From contig ONBM01000001.1 of assembly GCA_900316045.1 (NCBI GenBank), positions 90,761-154,760 on the forward strand: DNA of 64,000 bases, in the 5' to 3' direction. This DNA is from an uncultured Bacteroidales bacterium (GTDB lineage Bacteria; Bacteroidota; Bacteroidia; Bacteroidales; UBA932). The notes below the pieces were generated by a model, which worked only from the letters and a program-made list of their open reading frames with translations, did no database searches and was not told where the DNA came from. The position numbers were made by a program, and so were the translations under genes. Of the stretch, positions 52,062 to 60,530 are shown piece by piece (the first letter of the stretch is position 1; each line of letters begins with the position of its first letter).

Positions 52062-52913
52062 ATGAAACACATCATAATAACAACATTATTGCTTCTGGTG
52101 GCGGCATGCTCGATGGCATCTGCCCAGGAGACATACGAGATGAAATACAAAGGCTCCGTGAGGACATATTGCATGTACATCCCAGAATCGTTAAAAGCCG
52201 GAGCTCCCCTTGTAGTCTACGCTCATGGATATGGTTCCAACAATTTATGGCGCGAAGATCTGAATGAAGCAGCTGAAAGGCACGGCTTCGCAGTCTGCTA
52301 TCCCAAAGGCTCTCCGGACACCAAGGGGAAACCTGGCTGGTTCGTAGGCTATCCCTCCCAGTCCAACATGGACCGACACGAAGAGAAGTTCTTGGCAGCG
52401 CTATTGAAAGAAGTGTGCAAGCGCTTCAACCTCAGCAGGGAAAACGTATTCCTCACCGGCATGTCAAACGGCGGCGACCTCTGCTACCAGATCATTTACA
52501 CGAAGCCTGACCTCTTCAAGGCTTACGCCTCAGTCGCAGGACTCACATTCGAATATGCCTACAAGAATAAACTGACGAAACCTGTGAGCCTACTCGAAAT
52601 CCACGGCAACGACGACCATACTTCCATGTGGATGGGAGACCATGAGAACACAGGAGGATGGGGACCATATATTCCAGTCCCTCTAGCCGTAGCGGCCATA
52701 GCAGCTAACAACCGCTGCACTACCATGAGTGCTTCTTCGATGCCATCAAAAGCCGACCCGGACCGGTCAATCGATATCACCACTTATGGCGGGAGCCAAT
52801 CTGGCAAAGATGTCGTGTTGTATGAAGTGGAAGGAGGCAAACACTCGTGGCACGACAAAGACGTGGACACCGGGGAAATAATAATAAGCTTCTTCAGCCG
52901 ATTCGTCGAATAG
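52062..52913 (+). CDS. Secreted alpha/beta-hydrolase esterase (PHB depolymerase / LpqC type)
   Basis: A 283-residue protein with an N-terminal signal (about 1-22, through VAACSMASAQ; the Cys could also be lipidated). Its alpha/beta-hydrolase fold has the nucleophile elbow GMSNGGDLCYQ (Ser near 136), an acidic residue in EIHGNDDHTSMW and a closing His in GGKHSWHDKD. The start, YKGSVRTYCMYIPESLKAGAPLVVYAHGYGSN, is typical of the PHB depolymerase/feruloyl esterase (CE1-like) group. It probably cuts ester bonds on plant polysaccharides or similar substrates. It converges with tRNA-Pro over a shared hairpin. Confidence 0.85.
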   Translation: MKHIIITTLLLLVAACSMASAQETYEMKYKGSVRTYCMYIPESLKAGAPLVVYAHGYGSNNLWREDLNEAAERHGFAVCYPKGSPDTKGKPGWFVGYPSQSNMDRHEEKFLAALLKEVCKRFNLSRENVFLTGMSNGGDLCYQIIYTKPDLFKAYASVAGLTFEYAYKNKLTKPVSLLEIHGNDDHTSMWMGDHENTGGWGPYIPVPLAVAAIAANNRCTTMSASSMPSKADPDRSIDITTYGGSQSGKDVVLYEVEGGKHSWHDKDVDTGEIIISFFSRFVE

Positions 52914-52934
52914 ACGCAAGCCGCAACAAAGGCG

Positions 52935-52967
52935 AAGGCCTAGGAACCGATCTGATTCCCAGGCCTT
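52935..52967. terminator. Bidirectional terminator hairpin
   Basis: AAGGCCTAGGAACC (52935-52948), a 5-base loop, and GATTCCCAGGCCTT (52954-52967) pair over 14 positions with two wobble pairs. It lies between the convergent esterase gene and tRNA-Pro and can serve both strands. Confidence 0.7.
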
Positions 52968-52969
52968 TG

Positions 52970-53043
52970 TCGGGATGATCCGACTCGAACGGACGACCCC
53001 TACGTCCCGAACGTAGTGCGCTAGCCAACTGCGCTACATCCCG
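52970..53043 (-). tRNA. tRNA-Pro (CGG)
   Basis: The cloverleaf is complete on the minus strand: acceptor stem CGGGATG/CATCCCG, anticodon stem CTACG/CGTAG around loop TTCGGGA with anticodon CGG, and T arm with GTTCGAGTC. The discriminator base is A. CCA is not encoded. It follows rpsT and may share its transcript. Confidence 0.92.
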
Positions 53044-53087
53044 ATGCTGATTAAAAAGGCAGTCTTCGGGAAGGCTGCCTTAAATTT

Positions 53088-53342
53088 TTAGCTGAGTTTA
53101 TTGATATAGACGGCAATCCCACTCTTGAGGTTTGAAGCCTTGTTCTTGTGAATCACCCCAATCTTCGCGAGTTTGTCTATCATTGCGTAAACCTTTGGCG
53201 CGCCCTCTTCCGCAGCTTTCTTATCAGTCATTTTCCTGATGTCGCGGATGGCGTTTCTCGTTGTCTTTGCATAATACTTATTATGCAAGTTACGCCTCTC
53301 GTTCTGACGATCGGCTTTCTTTGCTGATGCGTGATTAGCCAT
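53088..53342 (-). CDS. rpsT: 30S ribosomal protein S20
   Basis: S20 binds 16S rRNA early in 30S assembly. The 84-residue protein is very basic and has the family pattern MANHASAKKADRQNERRN, NAIRDIRKMTDKKAAEE, and the end IHKNKASNLKSGIAVYINKL. Length is normal. It lies between tRNA-Glu (25 bases upstream) and tRNA-Pro (44 bases downstream) on the same strand, with no own -7 box visible, so it is likely read from the promoter before tRNA-Glu. Confidence 0.95.
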   Translation of the reverse strand: MANHASAKKADRQNERRNLHNKYYAKTTRNAIRDIRKMTDKKAAEEGAPKVYAMIDKLAKIGVIHKNKASNLKSGIAVYINKLS

Positions 53343-53366
53343 TTCAAAATTTTTTAATATTTTTAG

Positions 53367-53438
53367 TAGTGGGTAGGAGAATCGAACTCCTATTGCGGGA
53401 ATGAAAATCCCGAGTACTAACCGTTATACGAACCCACC
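53367..53438 (-). tRNA. tRNA-Glu (TTC)
   Basis: The cloverleaf on the minus strand has acceptor stem GGTGGGT/ACCCACT (first pair G-T), D arm with GGTTAGTAC, anticodon stem CGGGA/TCCCG around loop TTTTCAT (anticodon TTC) and T arm GGAGTTCGATTCTCC. The discriminator base is A and CCA is not encoded. A consensus promoter lies upstream at 53474-53505. Confidence 0.92.
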
Positions 53439-53473
53439 AAAATCCCGAAACTGTGGCTGACACAATTGGGTTG

Positions 53474-53505
53474 CAAATATATGGATTATTTTTGACGCTG
53501 CAAAA
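53474..53505 (-). promoter_or_regulatory. Consensus Bacteroidota promoter of tRNA-Glu/rpsT
   Basis: On the minus strand TTTTG (53505-53501) and TATATTTG (53481-53474) are separated by exactly 19 bases, the best match in the window to the -33/-7 consensus. It lies 35 bases before tRNA-Glu. Confidence 0.75.
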
Positions 53506-54513
53506 TTATTTTTCGGCAACTTTATCCCATGAGAAAGAATACAATATTGACTCTGTCTGACGAAGGTATTGTCGCTTATCGTACTTAGCAGCATAGACCC
53601 AAGCCTCCAAGACTATGATTTCTTTCCCATCCTGGCTGTAGAAAGAATGCGAGACGAAAGGCCCGCCCATATAATCATTGAAAACTTCCCAGAGTCCCCT
53701 AGTCTCCACGAACTCCATCCCGTGATATTTCAGGTACCTGATGCCTGGGGTGATGTATTCGCTGGTAGTCATGTACGTGTTATCAAACATTCCTGGCACG
53801 TTTTCTTTGAGAAATTCGTTCCTCTTAGCCACTATGTTCTTCACGTTGAAGACAGTGGTATCTTTCGGATCCACGGGATATTTATAAACGAATATGCCTT
53901 GCAGGGTATACTGCCTCTCATCTTCGAACCAGAGGAAATTGCTCGTTTTCTTCTTGAGCTCATAGCCATAAGGGAAATGCAGCTTTCCACCGACCACCTG
54001 TTCAACCTCTGGGCAGAGCTCTTTTTCCTCGTACTGTATGTTATTGGCGATGATTCTATTACGCTCTGCCTGCTCCAGCGTGCTGGTTATGATTTCTCCG
54101 TTTTCCGAGAACACGACAGCGGCTGAATCGGCATTTGAAGCGTTCACCTGGATGACGCACTGCGGATGAGCCCAGACATCGTTGCGGTAAACGATACCCT
54201 GTTTCTGCACCGAAGGGTCTATATTGAATATCAATATGTTCCTATGATATTTGAACATGTCTGTGAAAGTGCCTGGAGAGATATCAACCAGCGAGTACAG
54301 CGGTTCCCTTTGAGGCAGATACTCGCAAGGCCTCGCCAGCACATCCCTGACATCGTTTCCCAGGCCAGTGTCCCAATAGCCCTTTTCAAGCACCACCAGC
54401 ACCTCTCCTGCTTTTCCCGCAACGTTCGGCAGCAGCGACTTGCCTGAATTTTTACAAGAGACCGCCGCGCAGACGGCAGCGACGACAATGAATATTTTGA
54501 CGAAACTTTTCAT
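53506..54513 (-). CDS. DUF4837 family lipoprotein
   Basis: The 335-residue protein has a signal peptide with lipobox (AAVSCK) and matches DUF4837, a Bacteroidota-only family: GKAGEVLVVLEKGYWDT near the start, ILIFNIDPSVQKQGIVYRNDVWAHPQCVIQVNA, and WFEDERQYTLQGIFVYKYPV. The function is unknown. ATG 54513 (MKSFVKIF) was chosen because it gives a normal signal and lies behind the -7 box at 54535. It is a single gene between nrdG and the tRNA-Glu promoter, which abuts its stop. Confidence 0.83.
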   Translation of the reverse strand: MKSFVKIFIVVAAVCAAVSCKNSGKSLLPNVAGKAGEVLVVLEKGYWDTGLGNDVRDVLARPCEYLPQREPLYSLVDISPGTFTDMFKYHRNILIFNIDPSVQKQGIVYRNDVWAHPQCVIQVNASNADSAAVVFSENGEIITSTLEQAERNRIIANNIQYEEKELCPEVEQVVGGKLHFPYGYELKKKTSNFLWFEDERQYTLQGIFVYKYPVDPKDTTVFNVKNIVAKRNEFLKENVPGMFDNTYMTTSEYITPGIRYLKYHGMEFVETRGLWEVFNDYMGGPFVSHSFYSQDGKEIIVLEAWVYAAKYDKRQYLRQTESILYSFSWDKVAEK

Positions 54514-54534
54514 GACATTCAAATTTTCTCCTTG

Positions 54535-54542
54535 CAAAGATA
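54535..54542 (-). promoter_or_regulatory. Candidate -7 box TATCTTTG (DUF4837 gene)
   Basis: It fits TAnnTTTG on the minus strand, 22 bases before the ATG at 54513. Confidence 0.5.
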
Positions 54543-54608
54543 CTTTTTTCACCTCCTGATGCAAAATTAATTGCCGGTGGAAATCTCTTCCATCAGCAAT
54601 GGCAAACC

Positions 54609-54643
54609 ATTCTATATGAATATATTATATTAATATATAGAAT
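54609..54643. repeat. AT-rich inverted repeat between nrdG and DUF4837 gene
   Basis: ATTCTATAT (54609-54617) and ATATAGAAT (54635-54643) are perfect 9-base inverted copies, and the sequence between is itself AT-only apart from one G. It could extrude a cruciform or end the nrdG transcript. No T-run follows. Confidence 0.4.
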
Positions 54644-54707
54644 TATTGTTTTCTCAAAAGGAATTTCGCCAGTGCCATAAACCCCGAATCCCACGGCGGA
54701 GCCGAGG

Positions 54708-55202
54708 CTAATGACTAGCGTTCGGGTCTATGCCGCGATGCCAGAAACGGGAAGTGATGTCTGTCTTAGTGAAAGACTCGCCCTCGTGAGAAATCCTGTA
54801 CAGACGCTGATTTGTAGTGCTCTCATTAAGAGGGCCGAACTTCGCCATGTAAGGGCCAACCTTGACATAGTCGAATGCGCAGTAGATTTCGTCCTCAACT
54901 TCTTGGCGACCGGAATAAAGCGCTACTTTCAGGCCAATGGAGCGAACGTGCTCGGCAAGCCCAAGAAGCGCCTTCAAATCATTGCCCTCGCCCAGGAACA
55001 GAAAGCAGTTCACTCCGTAATTATCCTCGACGAGAGAGTCGATGACCTCGCTCGTCAATTCTTCACCGACATCCATCCGCAGGAAAGGAGAATGGCACCC
55101 TTCGCAATTACCTTGGCAATTGCTTATGTCAACTGCCAAGGTAACTTTATCGGGTATCTCCTCGATGACCACGGAGGTCATCTCTGGAACATATTTTATC
55201 AT
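54708..55202 (-). CDS. nrdG: Anaerobic ribonucleotide reductase activating enzyme NrdG
   Basis: NrdG is a radical-SAM activase that makes the glycyl radical on NrdD. The 164-residue protein has CQGNCEGCH near residues 29-37 (CxxxCxxC for the 4Fe-4S cluster) and a TIM-barrel remnant ending near GPYMAKFGPLNESTTNQRLYRI, which is typical of NrdG. It lies nine bases after nrdD. Such enzymes work only without oxygen, in line with an anaerobic host. Confidence 0.92.
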   Translation of the reverse strand: MIKYVPEMTSVVIEEIPDKVTLAVDISNCQGNCEGCHSPFLRMDVGEELTSEVIDSLVEDNYGVNCFLFLGEGNDLKALLGLAEHVRSIGLKVALYSGRQEVEDEIYCAFDYVKVGPYMAKFGPLNESTTNQRLYRISHEGESFTKTDITSRFWHRGIDPNASH

Positions 55203-55211
55203 ATCCGGGAC

Positions 55212-57461
55212 TTATCCGCATGAACGGGGGACGGCCACTCCGGAATGTTCAGGGGATTTGCCGGAAGCGCTCCCGCCCACGTAGAAGCGGTGATCTGCCT
55301 CGACCTGGCGCATCTCGCTGAAAGAGGACACCCTCTTAAGATAACCAATGACACGAGTCAGGTAATCCAGATTATGGCTCCCGCACTTAGGGCACACTTC
55401 GAGAGTATCCTTGCTGATATAGCCACAGTCGTTGCAGACAGTATTGCGGCAATTGAACGTGAAGTAATTCGTGCCATAGTGGGCAGCGACCTTCAGCAGC
55501 TGACGATACTGATCTTTAGAAAGATGCTCAGCAATGTTCATGTGCAGGGCAGAACCGCCGTCAAGATGCTTTACATATTCATTGCCGTGAAGCTTGAACT
55601 TATCTATCATCGACAGGGAATCATCCTCTGGGTTGTAGAAGTAGGAACTGTACATGTTATGCTTCGGAGACACATAGAAGCCGTCTCTCCTGTCCCAGTT
55701 GTAGTTCTTGCCAGAGAGATTCTCGCCAGGGACGAATTCTGTATTGAACATGGTCTCCGGCGTCTTGTCCTTTCTGTTGGCAATGTTTATCGTCTCCAGG
55801 ACAGTGTCCACGAACTCGTTGTATTCAGGATTCGGGCTTATGGCGAGACCCAGGAACTCTGCTGCGTCCGTAAGGCCGTTGACCCCTACCGTCAGATACT
55901 GCCTTCTCATATCTATGAATCCGGCCTGGTAAACATCCAGCATCTTTGCAGCCAGGAAGTCTTTTATGATCTCATTGAAAGCGGTCTGGTACTTGTGGAC
56001 AAGCTCCGTCTCTTTGCTGACAGCCTCGCGGATATATTCATAAAGCTGATTCTTGTCGTAGTCAGCCCTCGTGAGAGCCTTCCCGCCTTCCAGCATCACG
56101 CCTTTTTTCTCCAGGAAGTAACGACGGGCGGCAAGCTGTATCAGCCGGTTCAGGTTAATCGTCATGACCGACTTTGAGCCTGTTGACACGGAAGCAGTTC
56201 CCATCGAATATTGATGCGTGGTGTGATTGTGCTCCGAGTCACTCTTATCCAGATCGGTCAGGGAATTGCGCAGGCGGCAGCAGCTTGCAAGGCTGTCAGG
56301 GCTGTCGGACAGGTAGCAGAAGAAGCTGTGGCCCTTGCTCCACATCTCGGCAGTGAAATCTGCATATTCAGGATCGGCGAAGTCGTCCTTGCCATCGGTC
56401 AGCAAAGCCATCGTCTCCACTGGGAATGTAAGAATATAATGATTCCTCTCTTCGTTGAACCAGTTCATGAAATGCTTCTGCAGCCATGAGAGAGTCTCCC
56501 ACTGGGGAGCTGTGCCGTCAGGGAACCTGAAGTCCCCGAACACTCCGCGGAAATAAGGCTCGTCGAAATAAGAAATATTCCAGAACACCGTCTGGTAGCC
56601 GCGGTTACCCGCAGGCATATTCATAGAATGCACCACCTGCTGGAAATAGTTGTCTATCACCTTCACCAGCGTGCGCTTCTTCGCATTCATCTCGACTACA
56701 TCATTCAAATGATCGAGATAGTCATTGCCATAGTCCTTCCTGAGGAAATAATCGAAATACATCAGGAACTCAGGCGTCGCCACCGCCCCCATGAACTGGG
56801 AGGACACTGAATATACCAGATTGATGAACTCGCCGCAGAAGGATTTCAAGTCAGTCGGGGCTACTGACACCCCGCCAAGATTCCTAAGCCCATCCACAAG
56901 GAATGGGTACATGGTGATAGCTACGCAATATGGATATCCAGGCGTACCGCTCTCATCGTGCTTGTAAAGGATATGACTCTCAAGATCGGTGATGTACTGA
57001 TTAGCCATCTGCCTGCCATAAAGGGCTTTGATCTTGTCCTTCATGATGTAACGGTTCTGTTTGATGTTGTTCTCTTTATAGAGCTCCTGACCAAGGGTGA
57101 CGATATTCTTGCGCGTCACGTTGGCATTGGAATCAAACTTAGAGCCAGTCGCGGCATTGGAGGCAGCTATATAATCCTTAATGAAGTCTCTCTTCTTCCT
57201 GAGATCTAAGCCCGCATCGAATTTCTCGATGTAGGCTATGGCCACTTTCTTATTTATGGACATCAGACTCTCTTCAACCTGTCTCCTAATTTCACGGCTA
57301 GTTATCTTATCGTAAATATAGAGGTTTTCCGCAATGGAAACCACGACAGCTTCCGGGCACTCTTCGCCAGCGGTTTTGTACGCCTCGCGAATGCCATTCA
57401 TTAGCTTGATCTTATCGTACTCCTCATAGGAGCCGTTAGTCTTTCTTACTGCAACATCCAT
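55212..57461 (-). CDS. nrdD: Anaerobic ribonucleoside-triphosphate reductase NrdD
   Basis: NrdD is a class III reductase making dNTPs from NTPs under anaerobic conditions. The 749-residue protein has an N-terminal ATP-cone (about 3-90: VRKTNGSYEEYDKIKLMNGIREAYKTAG) for allosteric control, the catalytic barrel, a zinc site with CNDCG and CPKCGSH, and the glycyl-radical loop TRVIGYLKRVSSF. Length is normal. It forms a unit with nrdG. No NrdR box is evident in the AT-rich 180 bases before it, which also hold the terminator of the upstream permease. Confidence 0.95.
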   Translation of the reverse strand: MDVAVRKTNGSYEEYDKIKLMNGIREAYKTAGEECPEAVVVSIAENLYIYDKITSREIRRQVEESLMSINKKVAIAYIEKFDAGLDLRKKRDFIKDYIAASNAATGSKFDSNANVTRKNIVTLGQELYKENNIKQNRYIMKDKIKALYGRQMANQYITDLESHILYKHDESGTPGYPYCVAITMYPFLVDGLRNLGGVSVAPTDLKSFCGEFINLVYSVSSQFMGAVATPEFLMYFDYFLRKDYGNDYLDHLNDVVEMNAKKRTLVKVIDNYFQQVVHSMNMPAGNRGYQTVFWNISYFDEPYFRGVFGDFRFPDGTAPQWETLSWLQKHFMNWFNEERNHYILTFPVETMALLTDGKDDFADPEYADFTAEMWSKGHSFFCYLSDSPDSLASCCRLRNSLTDLDKSDSEHNHTTHQYSMGTASVSTGSKSVMTINLNRLIQLAARRYFLEKKGVMLEGGKALTRADYDKNQLYEYIREAVSKETELVHKYQTAFNEIIKDFLAAKMLDVYQAGFIDMRRQYLTVGVNGLTDAAEFLGLAISPNPEYNEFVDTVLETINIANRKDKTPETMFNTEFVPGENLSGKNYNWDRRDGFYVSPKHNMYSSYFYNPEDDSLSMIDKFKLHGNEYVKHLDGGSALHMNIAEHLSKDQYRQLLKVAAHYGTNYFTFNCRNTVCNDCGYISKDTLEVCPKCGSHNLDYLTRVIGYLKRVSSFSEMRQVEADHRFYVGGSASGKSPEHSGVAVPRSCG

Positions 57462-57511
57462 AATATATAGTATATAAAAAAAGTTCTTCCATTGGTAGGA
57501 ATTTTAGGCCG

Positions 57512-57545
57512 AAAAGGGGTCCGAACCTGATTCGATCCGAACCCC
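57512..57545 (-). terminator. Rho-independent terminator after NCS2 permease
   Basis: On the minus strand GGGGTTCGGAT and GTTCGGACCCC pair over 11 positions (three wobble pairs) around a loop of about 8 bases, followed by TTTT. It lies about 100 bases after the permease stop and before nrdD. Confidence 0.65.
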
Positions 57546-57644
57546 ATCACAAAGATAGACATTAAAACCTCAGTTGGACAATTTAATTCGCAAAGTTATC
57601 AACACCTTTAAAACTTTGTTGTTAATTTACTAATTATCAATATA

Positions 57645-58982
57645 TTAAAGGAAAATATACTTTAAAACGAATAATATTGCCAGCACCGCCATGAACCAGC
57701 CGACCTTCTTGCGCCTTCCGGAACAGAGGTTCAGAAGCACGTAAGAAATCAGGCCGATCATTATGCCGTTCGATATCGAGTAAGTCATCGGCATCAGTAT
57801 GACGGTAAGATAGGCAGGGATAGACTCGGCATAGTCATCCAAAGGAATATCCTTGATCGGACTCAGCATGAAGAGACCCACTATCACGAGCGTCGGGCAG
57901 ACGGCAGATCCAGGGATGGCCGTGAACACTGGGGCGAAGAACAGAGCCAGCACCATGCAGCACACGACGGAGAATGCCGTGAGACCGGAACGTCCGCCTT
58001 GAGCGACGCCGGAAGCGCTTTCTACGTAAGTGGTAACTGTGCTAGTGCCAAGCATCGCTCCCGTGACGGTTCCAATGGCATCGGCCATGAAGGCCTGATT
58101 CATACGGATAGGATTGCCGTTCTTGTCCATCATGCCCGCCTTGGTGGTAACGCCCACCACGGTTCCGATAGTATCGAACATGTCCACGAACAGGAAGGTG
58201 AACACTACCACAAGCATGTCCAGGCTGAAAATCTGCGACATGTCGGTGTCGAACTTGAAGAATATCGGCGACATGGAAGGCGGAACGTCCACCACTCCAT
58301 GGAACTGGGTGATGCCCATAGGGATGCCGATCACTGCAGTTGCAATAATGCCGATGAGGAGGGCGCCCGGAATATTCAGAATCACCAGTATGCCGGTGAT
58401 AATGAGGCCGATTACCGACAAAAGGCCGGGACCGCTCGTGAGAACGCCCAAGTCTACCAGGGTCGCCTCATTCGCCACCACGACTCCGCCGCTCTTCAAT
58501 CCGATGAGGGCAATGAACAGACCGATGCCAGCTCCGATCGCCTTTCTCATCGAAAGCGGGATGGCATTGACTATCGCCGTGCGGACATTGGTCAAGGTGA
58601 GGATTACGAATATGATGCCTTCGATCAGGACTGCGGTCAGGGCAAACTGCCAAGGATAGCCCATGCCGAGACAGACCGTGTAGCAGAAGAATGCATTCAG
58701 TCCCATGCCAGGGGCAAGCGCAAATGGCAGTTTGGCATAGATTGCCATTACCAAGGTAGCCACGATAGCCGAAACCGCCGTGGTGGTGAACAAGGCGTTT
58801 TTATCCATCCCCGTTGCTGAGAGAATGGACGGGTTGACTGCCAGGATATAAGACATGGCAAGAAAAGTGGTAATGCCGGCCAGTATCTCGGTCGACACCT
58901 TCATGGTGGACGGGTCAAAGCCGAAAAGCTTGGTCAGCCAGCCTTTTTTCTGCGGGACTTGTTTAGTCTGAGCTTCTTCCAT
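57645..58982 (-). CDS. NCS2 family purine permease (AzgA/GhxP type)
   Basis: A 445-residue inner-membrane transporter with 12-14 hydrophobic segments. The start, FGFDPSTMKVSTEILAGITTFLAMSYILAVNPSIL, and the motif FALAPGMGLNAFFCYTVCLGMGY place it in the AzgA-like branch of NCS2, which imports adenine, guanine or hypoxanthine with protons, rather than uracil or xanthine. It follows the DUF5020 porin by 46 bases on the same strand and is divergent from an apt-like gene. Together they form a purine uptake and salvage locus. Confidence 0.9.
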   Translation of the reverse strand: MEEAQTKQVPQKKGWLTKLFGFDPSTMKVSTEILAGITTFLAMSYILAVNPSILSATGMDKNALFTTTAVSAIVATLVMAIYAKLPFALAPGMGLNAFFCYTVCLGMGYPWQFALTAVLIEGIIFVILTLTNVRTAIVNAIPLSMRKAIGAGIGLFIALIGLKSGGVVVANEATLVDLGVLTSGPGLLSVIGLIITGILVILNIPGALLIGIIATAVIGIPMGITQFHGVVDVPPSMSPIFFKFDTDMSQIFSLDMLVVVFTFLFVDMFDTIGTVVGVTTKAGMMDKNGNPIRMNQAFMADAIGTVTGAMLGTSTVTTYVESASGVAQGGRSGLTAFSVVCCMVLALFFAPVFTAIPGSAVCPTLVIVGLFMLSPIKDIPLDDYAESIPAYLTVILMPMTYSISNGIMIGLISYVLLNLCSGRRKKVGWFMAVLAILFVLKYIFL

Positions 58983-59028
58983 AACAAATAGTTTTCGTGT
59001 ATCAATATATCAAATTAGAGCAAGATTC

Positions 59029-59832
59029 TTAAAATACCCATTTAGCGCCTAGGCAAGGACGAACCCAGAAACCTTTGCCGGAGCCGAAATCATAAGACAG
59101 TTCGATTTCCGTGCCCACGTTAAAGTTATCTACGCCGAAAAGCCTGCCCACGTTGTACCAGAGCTGAGGCTCGGAGAGGAAAACGACCGTAGCGTCTTTC
59201 GAGTCTGACCAGTCACGATAGCCTTTATCCCTGTCACTTAGAACCTTGGCGACCGTGTGATCCTCCCACCAGAAATCGGCGAAGCCACTAAACCTCAGGC
59301 CTTTGAGTCCGAAGAGGTCTTGCATGCCCCACACGACGGTGAACTGCATAGGCACGTTGCTCTTCTTCTTGCTGCCATCGAGGTTTCTCCCAGCATTGCT
59401 ATAGTCTATATATTTATATAGGACTTTCAAGTTCAAAGTATTCCTGAAATCTGAATTATGGATGAAATAATCCAAGCCGAACAGCCATGCGTTGTTGATG
59501 GTGTACCCGTTATACACTCCGCCATTATACTCGGCGTGAAGGCTCAGAGGGGCAAGCTTGGTGTCCTGCCAGAAGTTCAGGCAGCGAGCGATTTCCCAAT
59601 ACGTGCCGCTAGGGGCATAGGAATGATCCTTGTCCGTCTTTGAGTTATAGTCATGATCAATGAAGAAGAAAGTATTTCCCCACTTGTCATTATAGAATCC
59701 TTCCATGGTGGTCGTAACATGCTTGCGGTCCTTTCCTAAATCATAGAAAACTTGAAGATTAGTCTGAGCCTGAGCTCCTAGAGCAAAGGCCAACGCCGCT
59801 ATAGAAACGGCTAAGATCTTTTTCATTGGCAT
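59029..59832 (-). CDS. DUF5020 family outer-membrane protein, Tsx-like
   Basis: A 267-residue protein with signal peptide (ending ALGAQAQ) and repeated amphipathic strands (NTFFFIDHDYNS, LSLHAEYNGGVYNGYTIN, FSGFADFWWEDHT). It ends GAKWVF with terminal Phe, as in outer-membrane barrels. It fits DUF5020, related to the nucleoside channel Tsx. Its place upstream of the NCS2 permease suggests it lets nucleobases or nucleosides through the outer membrane. Start may be ATG 59832 or ATG 59826 (MKKILAVS). A -7 box candidate lies at 59871-59878. Confidence 0.78.
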   Translation of the reverse strand: MPMKKILAVSIAALAFALGAQAQTNLQVFYDLGKDRKHVTTTMEGFYNDKWGNTFFFIDHDYNSKTDKDHSYAPSGTYWEIARCLNFWQDTKLAPLSLHAEYNGGVYNGYTINNAWLFGLDYFIHNSDFRNTLNLKVLYKYIDYSNAGRNLDGSKKKSNVPMQFTVVWGMQDLFGLKGLRFSGFADFWWEDHTVAKVLSDRDKGYRDWSDSKDATVVFLSEPQLWYNVGRLFGVDNFNVGTEIELSYDFGSGKGFWVRPCLGAKWVF

Positions 59833-59870
59833 AAATATTTAAAAACTGACATTGTCCGCAATTTCAAGTA

Positions 59871-59878
59871 CGAAATTA
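59871..59878 (-). promoter_or_regulatory. Candidate -7 box TAATTTCG (DUF5020-permease operon)
   Basis: One mismatch to TAnnTTTG, on the minus strand, about 40 bases before the gene. It is divergent from the apt box at 59901; the two are 22 bases apart. Confidence 0.38.
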
Positions 59879-59900
59879 AGGATAATACGGATAAAGAATT

Positions 59901-59908
59901 TAACTTTG
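59901..59908 (+). promoter_or_regulatory. Candidate -7 box TAACTTTG (apt-like gene)
   Basis: It fits TAnnTTTG and lies 55 bases before the ATG at 59964. The leader between is AT-rich. Confidence 0.5.
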
Positions 59909-59963
59909 CGCATATAATAATTAACAAAATTATCAACAAAGCCACAATCATCTTTAATAAGCC

Positions 59964-60530
59964 ATGTTCGAAGAAGTACTGAAATTCTACAGGGATTTCC
60001 CTAAGGCGGGCATAAATTTCGTCGACATAATGCCTTTCCTCCAAGACAATAAAACATTCACTGCGCTAATGGACGAGATAGGCAGCCGCGTCACCGCCCC
60101 ATCTGTGGCAGCGCCAGAAGCCAGGGCCTTCCTCTTCTCCGCACCTCTGCTGACCATGGATTGCGGAGTGACGAACGTAGTGCCGTTCAGGAAAAAAGGC
60201 AAGCTTCCGTTCAGCAACGGAGACCTCCTGAGCATAGAAATAATGAAGGAATATGGTCCAGACAACCTATATTTCAGGAAATCGGACATAACTGCCGGAA
60301 AGGCCGAAGACGGAATATTCCATATTACCATATTGGATGACATACTTGCGACAGGCGGAACGGCAGAAGGCATCGCCAATGCCTTGGACAAAACCCGTCT
60401 TTCCATCGACGGCAAGGAATATGGCATAAAGGTGAACGAATTCATATTCATAGCAGAACTTGACAGCCTCTATGGCAGGAATCGCCTGGAAAAGATAGCA
60501 CCAGTTTACGCAATAGCACATATCAAATGA
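59964..60530 (+). CDS. apt: Adenine phosphoribosyltransferase-like protein
   Basis: A type I phosphoribosyltransferase of 188 residues. FPKAGINFVDIMPFLQD near the start and VVPFRKKGKLPF match Apt, which turns adenine and PRPP into AMP; the PRPP loop is ILDDILATGGTAEGIA (about 123-138). The middle ARAFLFSAPLLTMDCGVTN is looser than in typical Apt, so another purine base is possible. It is divergent from the DUF5020 porin and NCS2 permease genes, which supports purine salvage. The rhamnosidase gene starts within its stop codon, probably without functional link. Confidence 0.82.
   Translation: MFEEVLKFYRDFPKAGINFVDIMPFLQDNKTFTALMDEIGSRVTAPSVAAPEARAFLFSAPLLTMDCGVTNVVPFRKKGKLPFSNGDLLSIEIMKEYGPDNLYFRKSDITAGKAEDGIFHITILDDILATGGTAEGIANALDKTRLSIDGKEYGIKVNEFIFIAELDSLYGRNRLEKIAPVYAIAHIK

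Noticed and set aside
57462..57644. Cobalamin riboswitch or NrdR boxes before nrdD
   Set aside because: The gap is short and AT-rich; only the permease terminator hairpin can be made out.
58000..58820. Plus-strand open frame of 273 codons inside the NCS2 permease gene
   Set aside because: The predicted product is a His/Asp-rich, membrane-free sequence typical of the reverse frame of a permease.
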